Below, one piece after another: positions 46,995-55,859 of a stretch of 64,000 nt of DNA. The stretch's first letter is position 1. Every line of letters starts with the position of its first letter. Under the pieces are notes generated by a model that was not told the origin of the DNA, did no database searches, and saw only the letters and a list, made by a program, of their open reading frames with translations. The DNA is from CAVSRC01 sp963762605 (lineage in GTDB: Bacteria > Pseudomonadota > Alphaproteobacteria > Rhizobiales > Kaistiaceae), in the NCBI GenBank assembly GCA_963762605.1, contig CAVXLJ010000025.1:248001-312000 (forward strand). The letters are read 5' to 3'. A program made the position numbers and the translations under genes.

Positions 46995-48401
46995 ATGCAA
47001 ATGGCGCCGAAGGCGGGTGAATTTCTCTGGGGCGCGGCCAGCGCCGCCTATCAGGTCGAGGGCGGCTGGGACAAGGACGGCCGCGGCCTTTCCAAGTGGG
47101 ACGTCTACACCAACGATTGGCACATTACGGTGCCGCAGATCGGTCGCAACGAGACCGGCAACGTCGCCATCAATGCCTATGACCATGGCCAGCTGACCAA
47201 GGACATCGCCCTCCTCAAGGAACTCGGCGTCAACGCCTATCGCTTCTCCATCTCCTGGCCGCGCGTGCTGCCCAATGGCATCGGCGCCGTCAACCGGCCC
47301 GGCCTCGACTACTATTCCCGTCTCGTCGACGACCTTCTCGCCGCCGGCATCAAGCCGGTCGTCACCCTCTACCATTGGGATTTCCCCTGGGTGCTGCACG
47401 AGAAGGGCGGCTTCCATAATCGCGACGTCATCGCCTGGTTCACCGATTATGCCGGCACCATGTTCAAGGCGCTCGGCGACCGGGTCGACACCTTCATCAC
47501 CATGAACGAGCCGTTCATCGACCTGATGATGATGGACCTGATCGCGGAGAACGCCCGCGCCGGGCGGGTGCCGACCGAGATCGTGACCGCCGAGCAGTAC
47601 GGCCGCCAGATTCCGGCGCTCCACAATCTCTTCGTTTCCGCCGCCGCTGCGACCATCGAATACCGCCGGCAGAACCTTGCCGGCAGGATCGGCCTGGCCG
47701 CGCCGTTGTCGCCGGCAAGCGCGTTCGATCCCGCCAATCCCGCCGATGTCGAGGCCGCCGCCGACTGGGAGCGGTTCCTCAACCGCTGGCCGCTCGACGC
47801 CGCCATCCAGGGCATCTACGCGCCAGACGTGATGGCCACGCTCAACAAGCTCAATCCCGGCTTCGCCGTCTCCGATGCGGACCTCAAGATCCTGAAGGCC
47901 GGCACCGTCGATTTCATCGGCGTCAATTTCTATGCGCCGAACTACATCAGCCACGATCCCGACCGCGCGCTCAACGCCCGGACGGGCAACAATCCGGACG
48001 CGGTCAAGGCTCACAACGGCCCGGTGCGCCCCGAGGCCCTGCACGACCTGCTCCTCTATATCCGTGACAATTACGGCGACCCGCCCATCATGATCACCGA
48101 GAACGGGGCCGGATTTGGCGACCGCGACGAGGTCATGGCCGACGGCGTGGTCAATGACCCGCTGCGCACCGACTATATCCGCCGGCACATCGCCGCCGTG
48201 CTTCAGGCGCGCAAGGAAGGCGCCGACATCATCGGCTATATGGAGTGGTGCCCCTTCGACAATTTCGAGTGGTGGCGGGGTTACGACGCGCGCTTCGGCA
48301 TGGTCCACGTCGATTTCGCCAGCCAGAAGCGCACCCCCAAGCAGAGCTTCCACGCCTATCGCGCGATCATCGCCAGCAATCGCAAACCGCCGGCCGCCTG
48401 A
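46995..48401 (+). CDS. Glycoside hydrolase family 1 protein (beta-glucosidase type)
   Basis: Encodes 468 residues, a normal GH1 length. The N-terminal signature FLWGAASAAYQVEGGWDKDG, the acid/base glutamate in FITMNEP and the nucleophile glutamate in IMITENGAG are present, with the YHWDFP and GYMEWCPFDNFEW motifs. There is no signal peptide, so it acts in the cytosol on imported beta-glucosides or phospho-sugars; the substrate cannot be told. GGGGAG precedes ATG 46995. It lies between mutS and glnD with no transporter or regulator nearby, unlike most sugar-utilisation genes. Confidence 0.93.
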   Translation: MQMAPKAGEFLWGAASAAYQVEGGWDKDGRGLSKWDVYTNDWHITVPQIGRNETGNVAINAYDHGQLTKDIALLKELGVNAYRFSISWPRVLPNGIGAVNRPGLDYYSRLVDDLLAAGIKPVVTLYHWDFPWVLHEKGGFHNRDVIAWFTDYAGTMFKALGDRVDTFITMNEPFIDLMMMDLIAENARAGRVPTEIVTAEQYGRQIPALHNLFVSAAAATIEYRRQNLAGRIGLAAPLSPASAFDPANPADVEAAADWERFLNRWPLDAAIQGIYAPDVMATLNKLNPGFAVSDADLKILKAGTVDFIGVNFYAPNYISHDPDRALNARTGNNPDAVKAHNGPVRPEALHDLLLYIRDNYGDPPIMITENGAGFGDRDEVMADGVVNDPLRTDYIRRHIAAVLQARKEGADIIGYMEWCPFDNFEWWRGYDARFGMVHVDFASQKRTPKQSFHAYRAIIASNRKPPAA

Positions 48402-48484
48402 GCGGCCGGTAACGGGCCGGATGGCGTCAGCTACGGTTTCCCGCTAGGGTCCGCGCCGGCGAATTCCTTGGATTCTTGGGCATC

Positions 48485-51286
48485 ATGACCAGAGCGCTTG
48501 CGGCTTCCGAAGCCCCGATTTCCGGCGAGGCCCTTGAGGCCGGGCTGGTCAAGCTCGCCGGCAAGGCGGGCGATCTGTCTCCCGAGGAGCGTGCCGCCAT
48601 CCTGGCACACATCAAACGGGTCTTGACCGAAGGCCGTGCCACGGCCGAGGAACGGCTGAAGGCCAACGGCAAGGGCTCCACCTGCGCCGCTTATCTCTCC
48701 GCCCTGCAGGATTCGATCATCCAGGCGGTCTACGGTCTGGCCACCGGCCACGTCTATCTGACCGGCACGCCGAGCACCGCCGAGCACATGGCGGTGGTGG
48801 CGGTCGGCGGCTATGGCCGCGGCACGCTGGCGCCCGGCTCCGATGTCGATCTGCTCTTCCTGCTTCCCTACAAGCAGACCCCGTGGGGCGAGAGCGTCGT
48901 CGAGTTCATCCTCTATCTGCTTTGGGACCTCGGCCTCACCGTCGGTCACGCCACGCGCAGCGTCGATGAATGCGTGCGGCTTGCCCGTTCCGACATGACC
49001 ATCCGCACGGCCGTGCTCGAGGCGCGCTACATCACCGGCGAGCGCCCGCTCTACGACACGCTGGTCGCGCGCTTCGATTCCCAGGTCGCCAAGAACACCG
49101 GCCCCGAATTCATCGCCTCCAAGCTCGCCGAGCGCGACCAGCGCCATCGCCAGCAGGGCACCACCCGCTATCTGGTCGAGCCCAACGTCAAGGAAGGCAA
49201 GGGCGGCCTGCGCGATCTCCAGACGCTCTTCTGGATCGCCAAATATTTCTACCGCGTGCGTGCCCGCGACGATCTGGTCAAGGCCGGCGTCTTTTCGAGA
49301 GCCGAATTGCGGCTCTTCCGCAAGGCTGAGGATTTCCTCTGGGCGGTGCGCTGCCACCTGCATTTCCTCACCGGTCGCGAGGAAGAGCGCCTGTCCTTCG
49401 ACGTCCAGCGCGAGATGGCTCGCCGCCTCGGCTACACCGCACATCCCGGCCTGGAGGATGTCGAACGTTTCATGAAGCATTACTTCCTGGTCGCCAAGGA
49501 CGTGGGTGACCTGACGCGCATCTTCTGCGCCGCGCTTGAGGAGCATCACGGCAAGCAGGCGCCGGTGCTCAACCGCCTCTTCGGCCTGCCGACGCGCCGC
49601 CACCGCAAGATTCCGGGCTCCACCGATTTCATCGTCGACAACGACCGTATCAACGTCGCCGACGATTCTGTGTTTGTCCGCGATCCGGTCAATCTTGTCC
49701 GCCTGTTTCATCTTGCGGACCGCTACGACCTCGCCTTCCACCCCGACGCGATGCAGCTGACCTCGCGCTCGCTGCACCTGATCGACGCCACGCTGCGCGA
49801 GAACACCGAAGCCAATCGCCTGTTCGTCGAGATCCTCTCCTCGCGCCGTAATCCCGAAGCGGTGCTTCGCCGCATGAACGAGACCGGCGTGCTCGGCAGG
49901 TTCATCCCGGAATTCGGCAGGATCGTCGCGATGATGCAGTTCAACATGTATCATCACTATACGGTCGACGAGCACCTCATTCAGGCGGTCGGCATGATGG
50001 CCGGCATCGAGCGCGGCGACGGCGACGAGGCGCATTCGCTTGCCCACGAGGTCATGGCGAACATCCAGGACCGCACCGTTCTCTACGTCGCCATCCTGCT
50101 TCACGACATCGCCAAGGGCCGCCCCGAGGATCATTCCATCGCCGGCGCCCGCGTCGCCCGGCGCCTGTGTCCGCGCCTGGGGCTGGACAAGGCGCAGACC
50201 GACGCCGTCGTCTGGCTGGTCGAACAGCACCTCACCATGAGCAAGGTCGCCCAGTCGCGCGATCTCAACGACCGCAAGACCATCCTCGATTTCGCCGCGA
50301 TCGTGCAGTCTCTGGAGCGTCTGAAGATGCTCCACATATTGACCGTCGCCGACATCAAGGCGGTCGGCCCCGGCGTGTGGAACGGCTGGAAGAGCCAGCT
50401 GTTGCGCACGCTCTATTTCGAGACCGAGCCGGTCATCACCGGCGGCCACAGCCAGATCAGCCGCGACAAGCGTGTCGCCGCCGCCAAGACCGAGCTCGCC
50501 GAAGTCCTCGCCGACTGGTCGGCCCGCGAGCGCTCGGCCTATATCAAGCGCCATTATCCGGCCTACTGGCTGCGCGTCGACCTGCCCCACAAGCTTGCCC
50601 ACGCCGCCTTCATCCGCGAGGCCGACAAGGCCGGGCGCCAGCTTGCCACCACCGTCACGTCGCAGCCCGACGCGGGCATCACCGAGATCACGGTTCTGGC
50701 TCCCGATCACCCGCGCCTGCTGTCGATCATCGCCGGTGCCTGCACCGCCGCCGGGGCCGATATCGTCGACGCCCAGATCTTCACCACCACCGACGGCCGC
50801 GCGCTGGATTCGATCTCGATCCATCGCGAGTTCGCCGACGAGGCCGATGAGCAGCGCCGCGCCCGTCGCGTCGGCGACCTGATCGAGCAGGCGCTGTCCG
50901 GTGCCGTGCAGCTGCCCGAGGTCATCGCCCGCAAGGTGCAGCGCCGGCCGCGCATCGGCGCCTTCTCGCTGGAGACCGCGATCCACATCAACAATTCGCT
51001 GTCGAATCGCTTCACCGTCATCGAAATCTCCGGGCTCGATCGTCCCGGTCTGCTTTACGACCTGACGCGGGTCATCTCCGACCTCAACCTCAACATCAAC
51101 TCGGCCCACATCGCCACCTTCGGCGAGCGCGCCGTCGATGTCTTCTATGTGACCGATCTCACCGGCGCCAAGATCACCAACGGCAACCGCGAGGCGGCGA
51201 TTCGCCGGCATTTGCGCGCCGCCTTCGACGGCGAGCCCGCCAAAGCCGAGCCGCCGCCGCGCCCGAGGAAGCGCGAGCCGGCCTAG
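48485..51286 (+). CDS. glnD: [Protein-PII] uridylyltransferase/uridylyl-removing enzyme
   Basis: Encodes 933 residues. GlnD senses glutamine and adds or removes UMP on PII proteins, controlling nitrogen assimilation. The nucleotidyltransferase domain has VGGYGRGTLAPGSDVDLLFL near residue 107; the HD domain has LLHDIAKGRPEDHS near residue 540; two ACT domains close the protein (about 725-805 and 840-915), the second with EISGLDRPGLLYDLTRV. ATG 48485 is preferred to TTG 48476. murJ follows 4 bases later, the usual rhizobial order. Confidence 0.97.
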   Translation: MTRALAASEAPISGEALEAGLVKLAGKAGDLSPEERAAILAHIKRVLTEGRATAEERLKANGKGSTCAAYLSALQDSIIQAVYGLATGHVYLTGTPSTAEHMAVVAVGGYGRGTLAPGSDVDLLFLLPYKQTPWGESVVEFILYLLWDLGLTVGHATRSVDECVRLARSDMTIRTAVLEARYITGERPLYDTLVARFDSQVAKNTGPEFIASKLAERDQRHRQQGTTRYLVEPNVKEGKGGLRDLQTLFWIAKYFYRVRARDDLVKAGVFSRAELRLFRKAEDFLWAVRCHLHFLTGREEERLSFDVQREMARRLGYTAHPGLEDVERFMKHYFLVAKDVGDLTRIFCAALEEHHGKQAPVLNRLFGLPTRRHRKIPGSTDFIVDNDRINVADDSVFVRDPVNLVRLFHLADRYDLAFHPDAMQLTSRSLHLIDATLRENTEANRLFVEILSSRRNPEAVLRRMNETGVLGRFIPEFGRIVAMMQFNMYHHYTVDEHLIQAVGMMAGIERGDGDEAHSLAHEVMANIQDRTVLYVAILLHDIAKGRPEDHSIAGARVARRLCPRLGLDKAQTDAVVWLVEQHLTMSKVAQSRDLNDRKTILDFAAIVQSLERLKMLHILTVADIKAVGPGVWNGWKSQLLRTLYFETEPVITGGHSQISRDKRVAAAKTELAEVLADWSARERSAYIKRHYPAYWLRVDLPHKLAHAAFIREADKAGRQLATTVTSQPDAGITEITVLAPDHPRLLSIIAGACTAAGADIVDAQIFTTTDGRALDSISIHREFADEADEQRRARRVGDLIEQALSGAVQLPEVIARKVQRRPRIGAFSLETAIHINNSLSNRFTVIEISGLDRPGLLYDLTRVISDLNLNINSAHIATFGERAVDVFYVTDLTGAKITNGNREAAIRRHLRAAFDGEPAKAEPPPRPRKREPA

Positions 51287-51290
51287 CGCC

Positions 51291-52835
51291 ATGTCGCTGC
51301 TGAAGAACTTTGTTACCGTCGGCGGCGCCACCGCATCGAGCCGCGTTCTCGGCTTCGTGCGCGACATGTTCATTGCCGCCGCGCTCGGCACCGGGCCGGT
51401 CGCCGACGCCTTCTTCGTTGCCTTCCGCTTTCCCAACCTGTTCCGCCGCCTGTTTGCCGAGGGTGCCTTCAATTCCGCCTTCGTGCCGCTTTTCGCCAAG
51501 TCGCTGGAGGGCGACGGCGAGGCCGAGGCGAAACGCTTCGCCGAGGAGGCGTTGAGCGGCCTCTTGACCGCGCTGCTGCTCGTCACCGCGGTCATCGAAA
51601 TCTTCATGCCGGCCTTCACCTACGTGCTGGCGCCCGGCTTCTCGGCCGATCCGGAGAAGTTCGACCTGACGGTGGTGCTTACCCGTATCGCCTTCCCCTA
51701 TCTCACCTTCGTCTCGCTGGTGGCGCTTTACAGCGGCGTGCTCAATGCCCGCGGCCGCTTCGCCGCCGCCGCCTTCGCGCCGGCGCTCTTGAATGTCGTG
51801 CTGATCGCCACCCTGGTCGCGGTCTTCTGGTTCGGCCTCGTCAACACGCCGTCGGCCGGCGTCTGGCTCACCTGGGGAACGACCGTCGGCGGCATCGCCC
51901 AGCTCGCTTCTCTGGTCTGGGCCACCGCCCATGATGGCATGGTGCTGCGCCTGGTCTGGCCGCGCCTGACGGCGCGGCTGAAGCGTCTCGCCGCGCTTGC
52001 CCTTCCCGGCGTTCTTGCCGGCGGCATCACCCAGATCAACATCGTCATCGGCACCATGATCGCCTCGCTGGCTCCGGGTGCGGTGTCGTTCCTTTATTAT
52101 GCCGACCGCATCTACCAGCTGCCGCTGGGCATCGTCGGTATCGCCATCGGCATCGTGTTGCTGCCCGACCTGTCGCGCCATCTGCGCGCCGGCCGCCACG
52201 ACCTCGTCGACTTCACCCAGAATCGCGCCCTGGAATTCGCCATGGCGCTGACGCTGCCGGCATCAATCGCCCTCATCGTGATGGCCCATCCGATCATCGC
52301 GCTGCTCTATCAGCGCGGCAGCTTCGATGCCTCCGATACCGCCGCCACCTCTGCCGCGCTCGTCGCCTTCGCCGCCGGTCTGCCCGCCTTCGTTCTGGTC
52401 AAGGTGTTCTCGCCCGGCTTCTTCGCCCGCGAGGATACCCGGACGCCGATGTGGTTTGCCGGCATCACCGTCGCCGTCAACGTCATCGTCTCCCTGGCGC
52501 TGTTCCCCTTTCTTGCCCATGTCGGCATCGCCATCGCCACCTCGCTCTCCGGCTGGGTCAACATGATTCTGCTCGCTGGGGCGCTCCATCGCCGGGGCCA
52601 TTTCCGCTTCGACGTGCTGCTTCGGCGCCGCCTGCCGCTGCTGGCGCTGGCCGCCGTGCTGATGGGCGTCTGCCTCTATGGCGCCCTCGGCCTGCTTGCT
52701 GCGCCGCTCGCCGGTCGCCTGCTCGTCCGCGCCACCGCCGTCGGCGGGCTGGTTGTCGGCGGCATGGCCGTTTTCGCCCTCTTCTGCCAGATCACCGGCG
52801 TCGTCGATTTCCGCAAGTTGCTGCGCCGCGCCTGA
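51291..52835 (+). CDS. murJ: Lipid II flippase MurJ
   Basis: Encodes 514 residues of an inner-membrane flippase of the MOP superfamily with about 14 helices, which moves lipid II to the periplasmic face for peptidoglycan synthesis. The start LLKNFVTVGGATASSRVLGFVRD and FRFPNLFRRLFAEGAFNSAFVPLF are diagnostic and contain the functional Arg residues. The later ALFPFLAHVGIAIATSLSGWVN is also typical. It follows glnD after 4 bases and precedes trpS by 83 bases; the three are probably cotranscribed. Confidence 0.96.
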   Translation: MSLLKNFVTVGGATASSRVLGFVRDMFIAAALGTGPVADAFFVAFRFPNLFRRLFAEGAFNSAFVPLFAKSLEGDGEAEAKRFAEEALSGLLTALLLVTAVIEIFMPAFTYVLAPGFSADPEKFDLTVVLTRIAFPYLTFVSLVALYSGVLNARGRFAAAAFAPALLNVVLIATLVAVFWFGLVNTPSAGVWLTWGTTVGGIAQLASLVWATAHDGMVLRLVWPRLTARLKRLAALALPGVLAGGITQINIVIGTMIASLAPGAVSFLYYADRIYQLPLGIVGIAIGIVLLPDLSRHLRAGRHDLVDFTQNRALEFAMALTLPASIALIVMAHPIIALLYQRGSFDASDTAATSAALVAFAAGLPAFVLVKVFSPGFFAREDTRTPMWFAGITVAVNVIVSLALFPFLAHVGIAIATSLSGWVNMILLAGALHRRGHFRFDVLLRRRLPLLALAAVLMGVCLYGALGLLAAPLAGRLLVRATAVGGLVVGGMAVFALFCQITGVVDFRKLLRRA

Positions 52836-52918
52836 GACTTGCGCCGGGCCGCAAGCGCCGCTATGCCCGCCCCCGACTGGCCACGCAGCGTCAGGCCGCT
52901 TGCAGGAACTCACCACAG

Positions 52919-53971
52919 ATGACCGAATTCACCCCCCGCGTCTTTTCGGGCGTTCAGCCGACCGGAAATCTTCACCTCGGCAACTATCTCGGCGCCATCA
53001 AGAATTTCGTCGCCCTGCAGCGCGATTTCGATTGCATTTATTGCGTCGTCGACCTGCACGCCATCACTGTGCCGATGGCCGTCTGGGGCGGGCCGAAGGG
53101 TCTGGCTGCAGCCACCCGTCAGGTCACCGCCGCCTTCATCGCCGCGGGCATCGATGCCAGGAAGCACATCGTCTTCAACCAGAGCCAAGTTCTCGCCCAT
53201 ACCGAGCTTACCTGGATCCTCAATTGCGTCGCCCGCCTCGGCTGGCTCAACCGCATGACCCAGTTCAAGGAGAAGGCCGGCAAGGATCGCGAGAACGCCT
53301 CCATCGGCCTGTTCGACTATCCCGTGCTGATGGCCGCCGACATCCTCGCCTATCGCGCCACCCATGTGCCGGTCGGCGAGGACCAGAAGCAGCATCTCGA
53401 ACTCACCCGCGACATCGCCGCCAAGTTCAACAACGACTTTGCCGAATCGATCGCGGCACAAGGCTTTGGCGATCAGTTCTTTCCCATCACCGAGCCGGTG
53501 ATCACCGGTCCGGCGACGCGCGTCATGTCGCTCCGCGACGGCACCAAGAAGATGTCGAAGTCGGACCCCTCCGATTATTCGCGCATCAACTTGACCGACG
53601 ATGCCGATGCCATCGCCCAGAAAGTGAAGAAGGCGAAGACCGACCCGGAGCCGCTGCCCTCCGATATCGACGGGCTGAAGAAACGTCCCGAGGCCGAGAA
53701 CCTGGTCGGCATCTACGCCGCGCTCGCCGGCATGACGCCCGAGGCCGTCCTGCGCGACCACGGCGGCGCGCAATTCTCCGCCTTCAAGCCGACGCTGGCC
53801 GAGCTGGCCGTCGAGAAGCTGGCGCCGATCGCCGCCGAGATGCGTCGCCTGCTCGCCGATCCCGGTGCCATCGACCAGATCCTCAACGACGGCGCCGAGC
53901 GCGCCCGAGCCGTCGCCGAGCCGATCATGCGCGGCGTGCGCGACGTCGTTGGCTTCGTCCAGCCGCGCTGA
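52919..53971 (+). CDS. trpS: Tryptophan-tRNA ligase
   Basis: Encodes 350 residues of a class Ic aminoacyl-tRNA synthetase. The HIGH-like motif is in SGVQPTGNLHLGNYLGAIKN and the KMSKS motif in DGTKKMSKSDPSD near residue 210. The tryptophan-pocket region VGEDQKQHLELTRDIA is intact. ATG 52919 gives the family N-terminus; an out-of-phase open frame that begins within murJ is not used. AGGA lies about 12 bases before the start, a little far. Confidence 0.97.
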   Translation: MTEFTPRVFSGVQPTGNLHLGNYLGAIKNFVALQRDFDCIYCVVDLHAITVPMAVWGGPKGLAAATRQVTAAFIAAGIDARKHIVFNQSQVLAHTELTWILNCVARLGWLNRMTQFKEKAGKDRENASIGLFDYPVLMAADILAYRATHVPVGEDQKQHLELTRDIAAKFNNDFAESIAAQGFGDQFFPITEPVITGPATRVMSLRDGTKKMSKSDPSDYSRINLTDDADAIAQKVKKAKTDPEPLPSDIDGLKKRPEAENLVGIYAALAGMTPEAVLRDHGGAQFSAFKPTLAELAVEKLAPIAAEMRRLLADPGAIDQILNDGAERARAVAEPIMRGVRDVVGFVQPR

Positions 53972-54010
53972 GGCTGAGCATCAGAAGCGGAAATTCCGCT
54001 ACCCTGGACC

Positions 54011-54063
54011 TGTTCGCAAAGTCTGACGCGCCGCTTGCCGGCCCGCGGCGCAAAATGCGAACA
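54011..54063. repeat. Nested inverted repeat between trpS and the usp gene
   Basis: Outer arms TGTTCGCA (54011-54018) and TGCGAACA (54056-54063) enclose an inner perfect stem GCGCCGC (54028-54034) / GCGGCGC (54045-54051) with a 10-base loop. The structure ends 8 bases before the usp ATG, so in RNA it could hide the ribosome-binding site or end trpS transcripts. No T-run follows. Function is inference. Confidence 0.5.
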
Positions 54064-54071
54064 TTGTCCTC

Positions 54072-54566
54072 ATGGCGGCGAAACGCAGAAGCACCGAGGA
54101 AGGCCACCGGCGCAAGTTCCTGGTGATCGTCGACGACACGCCGGAGTGCTCCCGCGCGCTTCTCTATGCCGCCCGCCGGGCCGAGCATTCCGGCGGCGCG
54201 CTGGTGCTCCTCTATGTCATCGCTCCGGCCGACTTCCAGCATTGGCTGGGGGTGGAGAACATCATGCGCGCCGAGGCCATGGAGCAGGCCGAGAACACGC
54301 TCGGCCGCTTCGCCGACATGGCGCGCTCCTACGGCACGGTCGAGCCCCAGCTCGTCATCCGCGAGGGCAACCGCACCGAGGAGGTCCTCAACCTCATCGA
54401 GGCGGACGAGGACATCGCCATCCTGGTGCTCGCCGCCGGCACCGACAAGGAGGGGCCGGGCCCGCTGGTCACCGCGCTGGCCGGCAAGGCATCGGCGACC
54501 TTCCCGATTCCGATCACCATCGTCCCCGGCAACCTCGACGACGACGCCATTGCCGCGGTCGCCTGA
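54072..54566 (+). CDS. Universal stress protein (UspA family)
   Basis: Encodes 164 residues with the Usp alpha/beta fold: FLVIVDDTPECSRALLYAARRA at the start (the ATP-type loop position), GALVLLYVIAPADF, and VIREGNRTEEVLNLI toward the end. The usual G-2x-G-9x-G(S/T) ATP signature is not obvious near LVLAAGTDKEGPGPLV, so nucleotide binding is doubtful. Usp proteins appear under starvation and other stress. It is preceded by a nested inverted repeat and followed 15 bases later by a GNAT gene. Confidence 0.87.
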   Translation: MAAKRRSTEEGHRRKFLVIVDDTPECSRALLYAARRAEHSGGALVLLYVIAPADFQHWLGVENIMRAEAMEQAENTLGRFADMARSYGTVEPQLVIREGNRTEEVLNLIEADEDIAILVLAAGTDKEGPGPLVTALAGKASATFPIPITIVPGNLDDDAIAAVA

Positions 54567-54581
54567 GCCAAGCCGACTGCG

Positions 54582-55121
54582 ATGATCGAAATCGGATATC
54601 TGGAAGAGCGCGATATCGGCACGATCATCGCGGTCGGCGGCGATGCCGAGCACGGGATGGAGTCCTTCTGGCGCACGCTCCTCGAAGAGCCGGTCGATGA
54701 CAGGCTCATCCTTGTGGCGCGGGATTCCTCCGGCGTCGCCGGCTACGTCCACCTGAAATGGCGATCGAAACATCGGCCATTCGCCGAGGCCGGCATCCCG
54801 GAGATCAGCGATCTTCGCGTCGCCCCCAGCATGCTGCGCCGGGGGGTCGCCACGGCGCTGATTGCACGCTGCGAAGAATTGGCGCGCGAAAGAGGGCACA
54901 AAACCATCGGGATCGGCGTCGGTCTCTATGCCGATTACGGTCCCGCCCAGCGCCTCTATTTCAAGCTCGGCTACGCACCCGACGGCACGGGTGCCACCCA
55001 TGGGACCGTCGCTGCAACGCCCGGCGAGATGGTTCGCATGGACGACGATCTGGTCCTCTGGCTTGCCAAGGACTTGTCGGAAGCGAGGCCGCCGCTTGAT
55101 GTTGCCTCGCCGCGGGCCTAA
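54582..55121 (+). CDS. GNAT family N-acetyltransferase
   Basis: Encodes 179 residues. Motif A is ISDLRVAPSMLRRGVATALI, followed by GIGVGLYADYGPAQRLYFKLGYAPDGTG, the motif B region with its conserved Tyr. The N-terminus IEIGYLEERDIGTIIAVGGD is less conserved. Substrate unknown. It follows the Usp gene by 15 bases, and stress-protein/GNAT pairs are common, but no functional link is shown. Confidence 0.85.
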   Translation: MIEIGYLEERDIGTIIAVGGDAEHGMESFWRTLLEEPVDDRLILVARDSSGVAGYVHLKWRSKHRPFAEAGIPEISDLRVAPSMLRRGVATALIARCEELARERGHKTIGIGVGLYADYGPAQRLYFKLGYAPDGTGATHGTVAATPGEMVRMDDDLVLWLAKDLSEARPPLDVASPRA

Positions 55122-55173
55122 ATCACCGTCGTAAGCTCAGTTTTGGCCACGCCCCCTTGAAAGGCGCCCGACC

Positions 55174-55731
55174 ATGTTCATCCAGACAGAACCCACGCCC
55201 AATCCGGCGAGCCTGAAATTCCTGCCCGGCCGCGATGTGCTGGGCACCGGTACCGCCGAGTACCGCAGCGCCGACGAGGCGATCGATTCACCGCTCGCCG
55301 AGCGCCTCTTCGCGCTTCCCAATGTCGGCGGCGTCTTTCTCGGCGCCGATTTCATCACCGTCACCAAGACCGACGGCGACTGGCCCCATCTCAAGCCGGT
55401 CATCCTCGGCGCCATCATGGAGCACTTCATGTCCGGCATGCCGGTCATGAACCGTGCCCAGGCGGCCTCCGATGGCGACGACTATTCCGAGGACGATGCC
55501 GAGACCGTTACCATCATCAAGGAGCTGCTCGAGACGCGCGTGCGTCCTGCGGTTGCCCAGGATGGCGGCGACATTACCTTCCACGGCTATCGCGATGGCG
55601 TCGTCTATCTCAACATGCGCGGCGCCTGCTCCGGCTGCCCGTCGTCGACCGCCACCTTGAAGCACGGCATCGAAAACCTGCTCCGCCACTTCGTTCCCGA
55701 AGTCCAGGGAATCGAGCAGGTCGAGGCCTGA
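55174..55731 (+). CDS. NifU family iron-sulfur cluster scaffold (NfuA-like)
   Basis: Encodes 185 residues. The N-terminal Nfu_N domain begins FIQTEPTPNPASLKFLPG and includes LFALPNVGGVFLGADFITVTK; the C-terminal NifU domain (about 105-180) has VRPAVAQDGGDI and the cluster-binding CxxC in MRGACSGCPSST. Such proteins assemble or carry 4Fe-4S clusters to apo-proteins; targets in this window could include HemW, Nth and MiaB, which is inference. A palindromic repeat follows 20 bases after the stop. Confidence 0.94.
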   Translation: MFIQTEPTPNPASLKFLPGRDVLGTGTAEYRSADEAIDSPLAERLFALPNVGGVFLGADFITVTKTDGDWPHLKPVILGAIMEHFMSGMPVMNRAQAASDGDDYSEDDAETVTIIKELLETRVRPAVAQDGGDITFHGYRDGVVYLNMRGACSGCPSSTATLKHGIENLLRHFVPEVQGIEQVEA

Positions 55732-55750
55732 GCGAACACCAGCCGCCGTT

Positions 55751-55818
55751 CCCCGGACGCAGTGCAGCGCGGAGCGGTGCACTGCAGATCCGGGGCCCAT
55801 CCATCTTCTGGGTCCCGG
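55751..55818. repeat. Intergenic palindromic repeat element (compound stem-loop)
   Basis: In the 128-base gap between nifU and tsaB, CCCCGGA (55751-55757) pairs with TCCGGGG (55789-55795) around an inner GCAGTGCA (55759-55766) / TGCACTGC (55778-55785). Immediately after, CCGGGGCCCA (55790-55799) can alternatively pair with TGGGTCCCGG (55809-55818) with one G-T pair. This mutually exclusive double hairpin looks like the small palindromic repeats dispersed in rhizobial intergenic regions. Confidence 0.65.
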
Positions 55819-55859
55819 TTCCTCTCGACTTGTCGACGCCTGCCGGCTAATCCCGCGCG

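Noticed and set aside
48431..51619. Open frame of about 1060 codons antisense to glnD
   Set aside because: Low-complexity Asp/Val/Gly/His composition, no motifs, and full overlap with an intact glnD and the start of murJ.
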